Origin: Azospirillum brasilense
GTDB lineage: Bacteria > Pseudomonadota > Alphaproteobacteria > Azospirillales > Azospirillaceae
DNA: 64,000 bases
NCBI RefSeq assembly: GCF_005222205.1
Contig: NZ_CP032345.1
Location: forward strand, 2,481,501 to 2,545,500
Direction: 5' to 3'
Below, piece by piece: positions 47,419 through 56,525 of this stretch. The translations under genes were made by a program, and so were the position numbers. Numbering within the stretch: the first letter of the stretch is position 1; every line of letters begins with the position of its first letter. The notes beneath the pieces were generated by a model, which was not told where the DNA came from, did no database searches, and saw only the letters and a program-made list of their open reading frames with translations.

Positions 47419-50400
47419 GTGAAGAGATTCCTGATCGCAGCTCTGATACTCGTCGGTCTGTTGGTGGCCGCGGTGCTGATCGTGCCGAGCGTCGTCGATT
47501 GGAACGCCTACAAAGCCCAGATCGCGGAGCGGGTGTCCGCCGCCACGGGGCGCGAGGTGGAGCTGAGGGGCGACATCGGCCTGTCGCTGCTGCCGGCCCC
47601 GGCGCTGACGGTGCGCGACGCCCGTCTGGCCAACGCGCCCGGCGGGTCGGAGCAGGACATGGCCCGCCTGAAGGAGCTGGACGTCCGTGTGGCGCTCGGC
47701 CCGCTGCTCAGCGGCCACATCCAGGTGCAGAGCATCCGCCTGATCGACCCGATCTTCCTGTTCGAAACGCTGCCCGACGGTCGCTTCAACTGGGATATGT
47801 CCGGCGCCGGGCGCCCGGCGGGCGGGGAGCGGAGCGGGTCCGGGGACGGGCTGGCCTCGGCGGTCAGCTTCGATCAGGTGACGGTGCAGAACGGCACCAT
47901 CCAGTACCGCGACGCCCGCACTGGCCAGTCGGAGGTGATCGACCAGGTCGATGCGCGGATCGTTGCCGGCAGCTTCACCGGGCCGTTCCAGGGGCAGGGC
48001 AGCTTCCGGGCGCGCGGCGTGCCGCTGCGCGGGGAGATGTTCGTCAGCCGCCTGATCGACGGCGCCGCCGTCCAGGTCCGGGCGGCGCTGTCGATGGCCG
48101 ACACCGACGCCACGCTGCGCTTCGCCGGCATCGTCACCAACCCGCCGGGCAGCGGCGGGTCGCGCGCCCAGGGCGACCTGCGCGCCGAGGGCAGCGACCT
48201 GTCCCGCGTCCTGGCGCTGGTCCGCAACGGTTCGGCGGCCGGCGAGGACAGGAAGGCGAACGCGCTGCTCGCCCAGTCCTTTGGCATCCGCACGGCGGTC
48301 GAGGCGTCCCCGACCGCGGCCAGCTTCACCAACCTGGAGGCGCAGCTCGGCGACACGCGGGCCACCGGCACGGCGACCCTGCGCGGCGGAACGCCGGCGC
48401 GGGCGGAGCTGACCCTGGCCCTGAACCGGCTCGACCTCGACGCCTGGCTGGACCGCGCCGGTTCGGGCGGTGGCTCGCCGACCGGCCAGCCCGCCGCCCG
48501 CAATGGAAACGGCGTCAAGAGCGCGCCGCCCAACGCCCCATCCGGGGACGCTCCCTCGGGTGGCGCTCCCTCGGGTGGCGCTCCCTCAGGTGCTGCTGGC
48601 CAGCCGGGCGGGTTCGTCCTGCCGGACGCGCTCGACGCCAAGCTCGACCTTGCGGTGGACGGCATCACCTACAACGGCGGCGTGATCCGCCAGGGGCGGG
48701 TGGAGGCCAGCCTGACCGGGGGCACGCTGAACATCGACCGCGTCAGCGCCCTGCTGCCCGGCGGGTCCGACATCGTGGCGGCGGGCGAACTGGCGGCGGC
48801 CAACGGCCAGCCGAACCTGAACCTGCGGATGGAGGCGAACGCCGACAACCTGCGCGCCCTGCTGGAATGGCTGCGGGTGGACGTCCGCGCCGTGCCGGCG
48901 GACCGCCTGCGCCGGGCCTCGGTCGCCGCGCAGCTGCAGGGGCGGCCGGGGCGACTGGAGGTGAACGGTCTCGACCTGCGGGTGGACGCCAGCCGCCTGA
49001 CCGGCGCCGTCGCCTATGTGGACCGCGGCCGCCCGGCCTTCGGAGCCCGGCTCGACCTCGACCGGCTGAATCTCGACGCCTACCTGCCGCCGCCGGGCGG
49101 CGCCACCGCGGCCCAGGCCGCTCCCGCCGCGAACGGAACGGGCGCCCCGCCACCCGCGCGCAACGGGAATTCGGCCGCAAACCCGGCGACGAACCCGGCG
49201 ACGACCCCGGCTCGGCTGCTGGCCGGCGTGGACGCCAATCTGGAACTGTCGGTCGGGCAGTTGACCGTGCGCAACACGCCGGTGCAGGGGCTGCGGCTCG
49301 ACGCCACCGCCGCGGGCGGCGCCCTGTCGATCAAGGAGGCGACGGTGCAGGACGCCGCCGGGGTGAAGCTCCGCCTGGACGGGCAGATCGCTGGGCTGGA
49401 GCCGCTGCGCGGCGCCCACCTGACGCTGAACGCCGAGGCTCCCAGCCTGGAAGGGGTGGCGCGCGCCGTTCCCTGGCCGGAGGGCGCCCCCGCGCCTGAG
49501 CGGCTGGGCGCGGTTAAGGCGCAGGCCCGCCTGTCGGGCGACGCCGACCGTCTCGCGGTCGAACTGGGCGTCGAGGCGGTCGAAGGCTCGCTGGAGGCGG
49601 GCGGCACGCTGTCGAACGTCGAAAAGGACCCCAGCGCCGACCTCAAGCTGCGCGTCAAGCATCCGGAGCTGGCCCGGCTGGCCGGCCTGTTCGCCGACAA
49701 CCCGTCCGTCGGCTCCTACGGCCCGATGGACCTCTACACGGAGCTGGCGGGGACGCGGAAGGCCTTCACCCTGGGGAACATCCAGGGGACGGTGGCCGGC
49801 GTCACCGTCAAGGGGAAGGCCGGGGCCGACCTGAACGGCAGCAAGCCGCGGGTCGAGGCCGACCTGCAGACCGGCGACCTGGAGCTGGACCGGCTGGCGG
49901 CGCTTCCCGCCGCGGCGGCCCGCCCCGCGGGCGCGGCGTCTCCGGCGACCGGGTCTTCTTCGGCGGCCCAGGCGACGTCGGGGGCGCCCGACGCCGCGAC
50001 GGGAGATTTCAGCGGGCTGCGCCGCTTCGACGGCCGCTTCGCCCTGACCTCCTCCGCCCTCGTCAAGGGCGGCACGCGGATCGAGAACCCGGCCCTGCGC
50101 GCCACCGTGACCAACGGCGTGCTGACGGTGGAGCGCTTCGACGGCACCCTGATGGGTGGCCAGCTTGGCGCCACCGGGCGGCTCGCCGCGCCGGGCAACC
50201 AGACGCCGACCGCCGAGGCCACCATCACCCTGTCCAAGGCCAAGCTGGCCGAGGCGGTTGGCGGCGGGTTGGGCGGCGGCGCGCTGGAGATCGCCGGGGG
50301 CGTGCTGGACGCCGAGGCCAACCTGACGACCAGCGGGGCGGGCGGCGACGCCATGCTCAGGGCGCTGGCCGGTCAGGGCCGGATCAGCGCCCGCGACGGT

Positions 50401-50889
50401 CTGCTGCGCGGCTTCGACCTTGGCGTTCTGCGCGACCGGCTGACCAGGCTGGAACGCCCGCAGGAGCTGTTGGGCGCGGTGATGGGCGGCCTTCAGGGCG
50501 GTGAGACGCGCTTCGCCCGGCTGGACGGCAGCTTCGCCATCGACAAGGGCGTGGCGCGGACCGAGGACACGCGCCTGACCTCCGACCTGGGCGAGGCGGT
50601 CGCGGCGGGGCAGGTCAACCTGCCGGCGCAGACCATCGACATGCGCGTCCGCCTGACCGTGCAGTCCGACCAGTCGCTGCCGCCGCTGACCGTCCGCATG
50701 ACTGGCGCGCTCGACAAGCCCACCCGTTCCTTCGAGATGCAGGAGGTGCAGGAGTATTTCGCCCGGCGCGCCGCCGAAGGACTGCTGAACAAGGTGGTGC
50801 CGAAGGACCTGCCCATTCCCGGGGTTGGCGGAAACGCGCCGAAGCCCGACGCGCTGCTGAAGGGGCTGATCGACGGGCTGCGGCGTTGA
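47419..50889 (+). CDS. AsmA family envelope protein
   Basis: 1156 residues. An N-terminal anchor (MKRFLIAALILVGLLVAAVLIVPSVVDW) is followed by the AsmA domain (NAYKAQIAERVSAATGREVELRGDIGLSLLPAPALTVRDARLAN), then many beta-strand repeats joined by low-complexity Ala/Pro/Gly linkers at about 375-400, 570-600 and 835-860. The C-terminal domain (DMRVRLTVQSDQSLPPLTVRMTGALDKPTRSFEMQEVQEYFARRAAEGLLNKVVPK) is conserved. AsmA proteins span the periplasm and carry phospholipids to the outer membrane. The start is GTG 47419, with GGGAAGG about 11 bases upstream; a longer start at 47365 adds a non-hydrophobic tail. Confidence 0.9.
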   Translation: MKRFLIAALILVGLLVAAVLIVPSVVDWNAYKAQIAERVSAATGREVELRGDIGLSLLPAPALTVRDARLANAPGGSEQDMARLKELDVRVALGPLLSGHIQVQSIRLIDPIFLFETLPDGRFNWDMSGAGRPAGGERSGSGDGLASAVSFDQVTVQNGTIQYRDARTGQSEVIDQVDARIVAGSFTGPFQGQGSFRARGVPLRGEMFVSRLIDGAAVQVRAALSMADTDATLRFAGIVTNPPGSGGSRAQGDLRAEGSDLSRVLALVRNGSAAGEDRKANALLAQSFGIRTAVEASPTAASFTNLEAQLGDTRATGTATLRGGTPARAELTLALNRLDLDAWLDRAGSGGGSPTGQPAARNGNGVKSAPPNAPSGDAPSGGAPSGGAPSGAAGQPGGFVLPDALDAKLDLAVDGITYNGGVIRQGRVEASLTGGTLNIDRVSALLPGGSDIVAAGELAAANGQPNLNLRMEANADNLRALLEWLRVDVRAVPADRLRRASVAAQLQGRPGRLEVNGLDLRVDASRLTGAVAYVDRGRPAFGARLDLDRLNLDAYLPPPGGATAAQAAPAANGTGAPPPARNGNSAANPATNPATTPARLLAGVDANLELSVGQLTVRNTPVQGLRLDATAAGGALSIKEATVQDAAGVKLRLDGQIAGLEPLRGAHLTLNAEAPSLEGVARAVPWPEGAPAPERLGAVKAQARLSGDADRLAVELGVEAVEGSLEAGGTLSNVEKDPSADLKLRVKHPELARLAGLFADNPSVGSYGPMDLYTELAGTRKAFTLGNIQGTVAGVTVKGKAGADLNGSKPRVEADLQTGDLELDRLAALPAAAARPAGAASPATGSSSAAQATSGAPDAATGDFSGLRRFDGRFALTSSALVKGGTRIENPALRATVTNGVLTVERFDGTLMGGQLGATGRLAAPGNQTPTAEATITLSKAKLAEAVGGGLGGGALEIAGGVLDAEANLTTSGAGGDAMLRALAGQGRISARDGLLRGFDLGVLRDRLTRLERPQELLGAVMGGLQGGETRFARLDGSFAIDKGVARTEDTRLTSDLGEAVAAGQVNLPAQTIDMRVRLTVQSDQSLPPLTVRMTGALDKPTRSFEMQEVQEYFARRAAEGLLNKVVPKDLPIPGVGGNAPKPDALLKGLIDGLRR
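48551..48595. repeat. 15-base tandem repeat in the AsmA linker
   Basis: Two identical units CTCCCTCGGGTGGCG and a third with four changes (CTCCCTCAGGTGCTG). They encode a repeated APSGG in a disordered linker, so length could vary without breaking the frame. Confidence 0.85.
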
Positions 50890-51007
50890 GAAGGGGAGTG
50901 ACGGCGCCGCATTGCGTTCAAGCCCCGTGACGCATTGCGTCCAAGCCCGTTGAAGTTCCGTGGGGCGGGTCCCATAATGCGGCAGACAAGAAGCGGAATT
51001 TGAGTCG

Positions 51008-51352
51008 ATGCAGGTGGACAATAAGATTCTGGACGATCTGGCCCGCGTCGCGGGCGGCGCGCTCGGCGCGCTGTCGTCCCTGCGTGAGGAAGCCGAGGCG
51101 CAGATGCGCCAGCAGTTCGAGCGCGTCCTGTCGCGCATGGACGTGGTGAGCCGCGAGGAGCACGAGGCCGTCCGCGCCATGGCCGCCAAGGCCCGCGAGG
51201 AGCAGGAGGCCATGGCCGAGCGGCTCGCCGCGCTGGAGGCCACGGTCGCCGCCCTCCAGGCCGGCCGCGACTCGAAGCCGGACGCGGCTCCTGCCGTTCC
51301 GGCCGCTCCGGCCGTCGGCCCCATCGCCGGAGGCGGCAGCGGGCCGGTCTGA
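51008..51352 (+). CDS. ubiK: UbiK/BMFP accessory factor
   Basis: 114 residues matching the BMFP/UbiK family: MQVDNKILDDLARVAGGALGALSSLREEAEAQMRQQFERVLSRMDVVSREEHEAVRAMAAKAREEQEAMAERLAALEATVAAL. The long coiled-coil ends in a disordered Ala/Pro-rich tail. In E. coli UbiK binds UbiJ and assists ubiquinone synthesis, mostly under aerobic growth. The YbjN and proC genes follow on the same strand. Confidence 0.9.
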   Translation: MQVDNKILDDLARVAGGALGALSSLREEAEAQMRQQFERVLSRMDVVSREEHEAVRAMAAKAREEQEAMAERLAALEATVAALQAGRDSKPDAAPAVPAAPAVGPIAGGGSGPV

Positions 51353-51554
51353 TCCGGCCCTCCGTCCCGTCTCCGAACCTTCACGGATGCACCGCCGAAA
51401 ACCAGTTGCGCCGGCCAGACCCTTTTGGCACGGTGCCTTGGGTGGTATCCATCCGTCTGCCAGCCACAACATCTCGGGGCTTCCCCTTCTTGCGCGAAGG
51501 CGGACCGGCCCCGGGGCGGTTCCGTCCACCGCGCCTTCACAGGAGGACGCCGAC

Positions 51555-52058
51555 ATGTCGGCTGTTGCCGTCGACACCCCCTCATCCGCGCACAATCCCC
51601 TGGACATCGTCGAGGAGATCGTCACCGCCAACGAATGGCCCTTCGAGCGGGCCGGCGAGGACGAGCTGATCGTCGAGATCGGTGGGCGCTGGTGCGATTA
51701 CCGCCTCTATTTCGTCTGGCAGTCCGACGTCAGCGCGATGCAGTTCTCCTGCCAGTTCGACATGAAGGTCCCGGCGGCCCGCCGCTCCTCGGTCAACGAC
51801 CTGCTGGCGGAGGTGAACGCGCGCATGTGGCTCGGCCATTTCGACGTCTGCTCCGAGGAGCACACCCCGATGTTCCGCCAGACCATGCTGCTGCGCGGCT
51901 CGCGCGGCGCGACGGTGGAGCAGCTCGAGGACCTCGTCGAGATCGCCCTGTCGGAGTGCGAGCGCTTCTACCCCGCCTTCCAGTTCGTGATCTGGGGAGG
52001 CAAGTCCGCGTCGGAGGCGGTGTCCGCCGCCATCCTCGACACCGCCGGGGAGGCGTGA
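51555..52058 (+). CDS. YbjN domain protein
   Basis: 167 residues. NPLDIVEEIVTANEWPFERAGEDELIVEIGGRWCDYRLYFVWQSDVSAMQFSCQFDMKVP is the YbjN fold (type III chaperone-like alpha-beta). The C-terminal FYPAFQFVIWGGKSASEAVSAAILDTAGEA is conserved in alphaproteobacterial members. The role is unclear; E. coli YbjN affects stress tolerance and motility. AGGAGG precedes the ATG by 7-8 bases. The proC start lies 5 bases after its stop. Confidence 0.9.
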   Translation: MSAVAVDTPSSAHNPLDIVEEIVTANEWPFERAGEDELIVEIGGRWCDYRLYFVWQSDVSAMQFSCQFDMKVPAARRSSVNDLLAEVNARMWLGHFDVCSEEHTPMFRQTMLLRGSRGATVEQLEDLVEIALSECERFYPAFQFVIWGGKSASEAVSAAILDTAGEA

Positions 52059-52063
52059 CCGCC

Positions 52064-52891
52064 ATGGCGCACGGTGAGCAGCAGGGGTGCACATTGCTTC
52101 TGGCCGGCTGCGGCAAGATGGGCGGCGCGATGCTCGACGGCTGGCTGACGGCCGGAATCGCCTCCAGCGTCGCCGTGGTCGAGCCGTACGGCCTGCCGGA
52201 GTCGCTGCGCGGCAACCCGGCCGTCGTTCTGGCGAGCGGCCCCGACGCCGTGCCCGCCGGCTTCACGCCCGATGTTGTCGTTCTGGCGGTGAAGCCGCAG
52301 GTGATGGACTCGGTCCTTCCGGCCTACCGCGCGCTGGTCCGTCCCGGCACGGTGTTCCTCTCCGTCGCCGCCGGGAAGACCATCGCCTCCTTCGAAGCGG
52401 CGCTGGGGGAGGGCGCGGCCATCGTCCGCTCCATGCCCAACACGCCCGCCGCCATCGGGCGTGGCATGACCGTCGCCGTCGGCAACCCGGTTGTGACCGA
52501 GGCGCAGAAGGCGCTGTGCGATTCTCTGCTGCGCGCGGTGGGCGACGTAGCCTGGGTGGAGGACGAGTCGCTTCTCGATCCGGTGACCGCCGTGTCGGGC
52601 AGCGGCCCGGCCTACGTCTTCCTGATGGTCGAGGCCATGGCGAAGGCCGGCGAGGCCGCCGGGCTGCCCGCCGAGCTTGCCATGCGTCTGGCGCGGGCCA
52701 CCGTTGCGGGGGCGGGCGAACTGCTTCACCAGTCCCCGACCGCTGCCGCCGACCTGCGCAAGGCGGTGACCAGCCCAAACGGCACCACCCAGGCGGCGCT
52801 CGACGTGTTGATGGCCGGGGACGGCCTGCAGCCGCTGTTCGACCGCGCCGTCGCCGCCGCCGCGAACCGCTCCCGCGAACTGGCGAAGTAA
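52064..52891 (+). CDS. proC: Pyrroline-5-carboxylate reductase
   Basis: 275 residues. It makes proline from P5C with NAD(P)H. The Rossmann motif LLAGCGKMGGAMLDGWL is followed by VVVLAVKPQVMDSVLPAYRAL and VRSMPNTPAAIGRGMT; the signature VSGSGPAYVFLMVEAMAKAGEAAGLPAELAMRLARATVAGAGELL and the tail VTSPNGTTQAALDVLMAGDGLQPLFDRAV complete the family. The ATG at 52064 has GGGGAGG upstream, 5 bases after the YbjN gene. The YbaK gene follows 6 bases later. Confidence 0.95.
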   Translation: MAHGEQQGCTLLLAGCGKMGGAMLDGWLTAGIASSVAVVEPYGLPESLRGNPAVVLASGPDAVPAGFTPDVVVLAVKPQVMDSVLPAYRALVRPGTVFLSVAAGKTIASFEAALGEGAAIVRSMPNTPAAIGRGMTVAVGNPVVTEAQKALCDSLLRAVGDVAWVEDESLLDPVTAVSGSGPAYVFLMVEAMAKAGEAAGLPAELAMRLARATVAGAGELLHQSPTAAADLRKAVTSPNGTTQAALDVLMAGDGLQPLFDRAVAAAANRSRELAK

Positions 52892-52897
52892 ACCGCC

Positions 52898-53380
52898 ATG
52901 GCGGCCCTCAGCCCCTCCGCCCAACGGGTCCAGGCCTTGCTGGACGGTTTCGGCCACGGCCACTGCGTGGTCGAGCATGAGGGCAGCACCCGCACGTCGG
53001 AGGACGCCGCGAACGCCGTCGGCTGCGCGGTGGCGCAGATTGCCAAGTCCTTGATCTTCCGCGCGAAGGACAGCGGGCGTCCGGTGCTGGTGGTGGCCAG
53101 CGGAGCCAACCGGGTGGACGAGAAGGCGGTCGGCCGGCTGATCGGCGAAAAGATCGAGCGGGCCGATCCGGACTTTGTGCGGGAGACGACGGGCTTCGCC
53201 ATCGGTGGGGTGCCGCCCATCGGCCACGCCGTGCCGCCGCTGGTCCTGATCGACGCCGACCTGATGGGCCTCGACGCCATCTGGGCCGCCGCCGGCACCC
53301 CCAACGCGGTCTTCCGCCTGACCCCGGCGGAACTCGTCGCCATCACCGGCGGGCGGGTCGAAACCGTCCGCAAGGGCTGA
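52898..53380 (+). CDS. YbaK/EbsC-type aminoacyl-tRNA deacylase
   Basis: 160 residues with the YbaK/ProX fold: GCAVAQIAKSLIFRAKDSGRPVLVVASGANRVDEKAVGRLIGEKIERADPDFVRETTGFAIGGVPPIGHAVPP. The AQIAKSLIF Lys and the GGVPPIGH motif are the catalytic core in relatives that hydrolyse mischarged tRNAs, for example Cys-tRNA(Pro). Placed directly after proC, six bases apart, it fits a role in proline-tRNA quality control, though that is inference. Confidence 0.9.
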   Translation: MAALSPSAQRVQALLDGFGHGHCVVEHEGSTRTSEDAANAVGCAVAQIAKSLIFRAKDSGRPVLVVASGANRVDEKAVGRLIGEKIERADPDFVRETTGFAIGGVPPIGHAVPPLVLIDADLMGLDAIWAAAGTPNAVFRLTPAELVAITGGRVETVRKG

Positions 53381-53531
53381 CCGCCCGACAACCGGGCTGG
53401 TCAACCGGGCAGGATGCCGCAGCGCGGCATGACCGCGCATCGTCGGGCCACCCCTCTTCCAAGCCTCTGGATTCTCTGGCAAGACTCTTCCCAACGAGTT
53501 CTTGAACAGAGACGCATCAGGGAGGCCCCCC

Positions 53532-55187
53532 GTGACTGACGCCCGGCACAACCCGTACGAGACCGACCTCGACCAGAACGCCGCCAACACGGTGCCGCTG
53601 TCGCCGCTGTCGTTCCTGCGCCGCACCGCCGCCGTCTACCCGCAGCGCATCGCCGTGATCCACGGCCCGGTCCGCCGCACCTGGGCGGAAACCTACGAGC
53701 GCTGCGTGCGCCTCGCCTCGGCCCTGGCCAAGCGCGGCATCGGGCTCGGCGACACGGTCGCGGTGATGGCCCCCAACACCCCGGAATCCTTCGAGGCGCA
53801 TTTCGGCGTGCCGATGACCGGCGCGGTCCTCAACGCCCTGAACATCCGCCTGGACGCCGAGGCGCTGGCCTTCATCCTGGAGCATGGCGAGGCCAAGGTC
53901 CTGCTGACCGACCGGGAATTCTCCGGCGTCATCTCCAAGGCCGTCCACATGCTGGAGCCGAAGCGCCGCCCCATCGTCATCGACATCGACGACCCGCAGG
54001 CCAAGGGCGGCGAACTGATCGGCGAGCAGACCTACGAGCAGTTCCTGGAGACCGGTGACCCGGCCTACGAGTGGCCGATGCCGGCCGACGAGTGGCAGGC
54101 CATCGCGCTGAACTACACCAGCGGCACCACCGGCAACCCCAAGGGCGTCGTCTACCACCACCGCGGCGCCTACCTGAACGCCATGGGCAACGTGCTGACC
54201 TGGGCGATGCCGCACCATCCCGTCTATCTGTGGACCCTGCCGATGTTCCACTGCAACGGCTGGTGCTTCCCCTGGACGGTCACCGCCATGGCCGGCACCA
54301 ACGTCTGCGTGCGCACCATCACCGCCAAGGGCATCTACGACGCTCTGGCCGACCTCGGCGTTACCCACATGTGCGGCGCGCCGATCATCATGGGCCTGAT
54401 CGTCAACGCGCCGGAGGAGCAGAAGCGCGAGATCCCGCGGGGCGTCAAGATGATGACTGCCGGCGCCGCCCCGCCCGCCGCGGTGATCGAGAAGATCGAG
54501 CGGATGGGCTTCGACGTCACCCACGTCTACGGCCTGACCGAGGTCTACGGCCCGGTCACCATCTGCGCCTGGCACGAGCATTGGAACGACCTGCCGCTGG
54601 AGGAGCGCGCGGCGCTGAAGGCCCGGCAGGGCGTGAACTACGCCACGCTGGAAGGGCTGATGGTCGCCGATCCCAACACGCTCCAGCCGACCCGCAAGGA
54701 CGGCGTGACGATGGGCGAGATCTTCATGCGCGGCAACACCGTCATGAAGGGCTATCTGAAGAACCCGCGGGCGACGCAGGAGGCCTTTTCCGGCGGCTGG
54801 TTCCACACCGGCGACCTCGGCGTCTGGCATCCGGACGGCTACATCGAGCTGAAGGACCGCTCCAAGGACATCATCATCTCCGGTGGCGAGAACATCTCGA
54901 CGATCGAGGTCGAATCGGTCCTCTACAAGCATCCGGACATCGTCGAGGCCGCCGTGGTCGCCCGCCCGGACGAGAAATGGGGCGAGACGCCCTGCGCCTT
55001 CGTCACCGTGAAGGAGGGCAAGCAGCTGACCGAAGCCGAGGTGATCGCCTATTGCCGGGAGCATCTGGCCCACTTCAAGTGCCCGCGCACCGTCGTCTTC
55101 ACCGCCCTGCCGAAGACCTCGACCGGCAAGATTCAGAAATACGTGCTGCGCGATCAGGCCCGCGCGCTGAACGGAGCGAAGGTGTGA
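53532..55187 (+). CDS. Acyl-CoA synthetase (AMP-forming, FadD/AlkK type)
   Basis: 551 residues. The AMP-binding P-loop YTSGTTGNPKGVVYHHRG lies near 195. GGWFHTGDLGVWHPDGYIELKDRSKDIIISGGENIS near 420-445 and the C-terminal KTSTGKIQKYVLRDQAR Lys are intact. This type activates medium-chain fatty or related carboxylic acids to CoA thioesters. The start is GTG 53532 with GGGAGG 6 bases upstream; an in-frame TTG at 53502 is weaker. Its stop overlaps the start of the Eis-like gene (GTGTGA). Confidence 0.93.
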   Translation: MTDARHNPYETDLDQNAANTVPLSPLSFLRRTAAVYPQRIAVIHGPVRRTWAETYERCVRLASALAKRGIGLGDTVAVMAPNTPESFEAHFGVPMTGAVLNALNIRLDAEALAFILEHGEAKVLLTDREFSGVISKAVHMLEPKRRPIVIDIDDPQAKGGELIGEQTYEQFLETGDPAYEWPMPADEWQAIALNYTSGTTGNPKGVVYHHRGAYLNAMGNVLTWAMPHHPVYLWTLPMFHCNGWCFPWTVTAMAGTNVCVRTITAKGIYDALADLGVTHMCGAPIIMGLIVNAPEEQKREIPRGVKMMTAGAAPPAAVIEKIERMGFDVTHVYGLTEVYGPVTICAWHEHWNDLPLEERAALKARQGVNYATLEGLMVADPNTLQPTRKDGVTMGEIFMRGNTVMKGYLKNPRATQEAFSGGWFHTGDLGVWHPDGYIELKDRSKDIIISGGENISTIEVESVLYKHPDIVEAAVVARPDEKWGETPCAFVTVKEGKQLTEAEVIAYCREHLAHFKCPRTVVFTALPKTSTGKIQKYVLRDQARALNGAKV

Positions 55188-56404
55188 CCCTTGTGACCGG
55201 GGGCTTCGGCCCCCTTCTGCCCGAGGAACGGGCGGATGCCGCGACCCTGGTCCGCCAGGGTTTCGGCATCCCCCGCGAGTATTTCGACCGGTCGGTGGAG
55301 CTGTTCGGGCCGGGCGTGATGCGCGGCCTGCGCGCCGGGCATGAGACGGGCCGCGCCGGTCAGCTCGTCGCCTGTGCCGCGGTCTGGCCGATGGACCAAT
55401 GGTTCGGCGGACGCCCGGTGCCGTCCTGCGGCGTGGCGGCGGTGGCCGTCGATCCGGCGGAGCGCGGGCGCGGCTACGGCACCGCGCTGATGCGCGGTCT
55501 GCTGGAGGAGGCGCGGGCCGGTGGAGCGGCGCTGTCGGTGCTCTACCCGGCGACCCTTCCGCTCTATACCCGCCTGGGCTTCGGGCGGGGCGGGGTGTCT
55601 TTCGACTGGAGCGCGCCGCCGGCGGCCTTGTCCGTCGGACCACCACCGGGAGACGGGTGGATTCGCCGGACCGACGCCAGCGACGCCGCTCCCCTTGCGG
55701 CGCTACGCCGCAGCCTGCTCACCACCGCCAACGGTCTGGTGGAGCGCAATGAAGGGCTGTGGAGCTTCGCCCTCTGCCCGGACGGCGCGCCGTCGGATGT
55801 TTACACTTTGGGTGGTCCTGGTGGGGCTGAGGGATACGTCGCGGTGGCGCCGCCATCCGACCGAAAACTCACGGTGGCGGATCTGTGCCTGCTCAGCCCG
55901 CGTGCGGTGCGGCTGGCGCAGGGCTTCCTGGCCGGCTACCGGGCGCAGGTCGACCGCGTTTCTTGGCGCGGTGGGCCCGACGACCCGCTGGTCCTGATGG
56001 CGCCGGACAACGGCACACGCGCCGACGCGCGGGACGAGTGGCTGTTGCGCATCCTTGACCTTCAGCGTGCCTTGGAGACTCGCGGATATCCATCAGGGGT
56101 TGCGGGCGAATTGATTATAGACGTTTCCGACGCTGTGATTCCGGAGAATTCCGGCAGTTTCCGGTTGTGCCTTTCCGATGGAAAGGCCGTCGTGGGCCGG
56201 GTTCCGGACAGGACGGGCGGCCGCGGAAAGCCGGCTGGCGCGGTGCTTTCCCTGTCCATCGCGGCTCTCGCCGCCCTCTACAGTGGTCACAAGGGCCCCC
56301 ACGCTCTCCGTCAGGTTGGTCTTTTGCGTGGCGGAGAGGACGCTCTGGCGCTCGCGGCGCTGTTCTTCTCTGGACCGGCGCCGTGGATGCCGGACCGGTT
56401 CTGA
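55184..56404 (+). CDS. Eis-like GNAT acetyltransferase
   Basis: 406 residues, the length and domain order of Eis proteins. The N-terminal GNAT has CGVAAVAVDPAERGRGYGTALMRGLLEEARAGGAALSVLYPATLPLYTRLGFGRGG. A second GNAT-like part lies at about 160-280, and an SCP2-like C-terminal region at about 300-406 reads YPSGVAGELIIDVSDAVIPENSGSFRLCLSDGKAV. Eis enzymes acetylate several amines of antibiotics or proteins. The GTG start overlaps the previous stop by four bases, so translation is coupled. A GTG at 55193 is also possible. Confidence 0.85.
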   Translation: MTLVTGGFGPLLPEERADAATLVRQGFGIPREYFDRSVELFGPGVMRGLRAGHETGRAGQLVACAAVWPMDQWFGGRPVPSCGVAAVAVDPAERGRGYGTALMRGLLEEARAGGAALSVLYPATLPLYTRLGFGRGGVSFDWSAPPAALSVGPPPGDGWIRRTDASDAAPLAALRRSLLTTANGLVERNEGLWSFALCPDGAPSDVYTLGGPGGAEGYVAVAPPSDRKLTVADLCLLSPRAVRLAQGFLAGYRAQVDRVSWRGGPDDPLVLMAPDNGTRADARDEWLLRILDLQRALETRGYPSGVAGELIIDVSDAVIPENSGSFRLCLSDGKAVVGRVPDRTGGRGKPAGAVLSLSIAALAALYSGHKGPHALRQVGLLRGGEDALALAALFFSGPAPWMPDRF

Positions 56405-56525
56405 AGCGGTGTTACCAGTCGCGTTTATCAAACCAGAAATTAACCCTTTCTGCTGTATCCCTTAACGACAAAGGCATGACGACGGCCAACGCATAAGGCC
56501 GTACGATCCGGGGGAGCCCGATTTC

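Noticed and set aside
51423..51440. TTGGCACGG sequence resembling a sigma-54 -24 element
   Set aside because: The -12 element TTGC is not at the required spacing (CTTGG is found instead), unlike the perfect site before flgE.
48586..51585. 999-codon minus-strand frame
   Set aside because: Spans the AsmA gene and ubiK in antisense; composition typical of a GC-rich shadow and no ribosome site.
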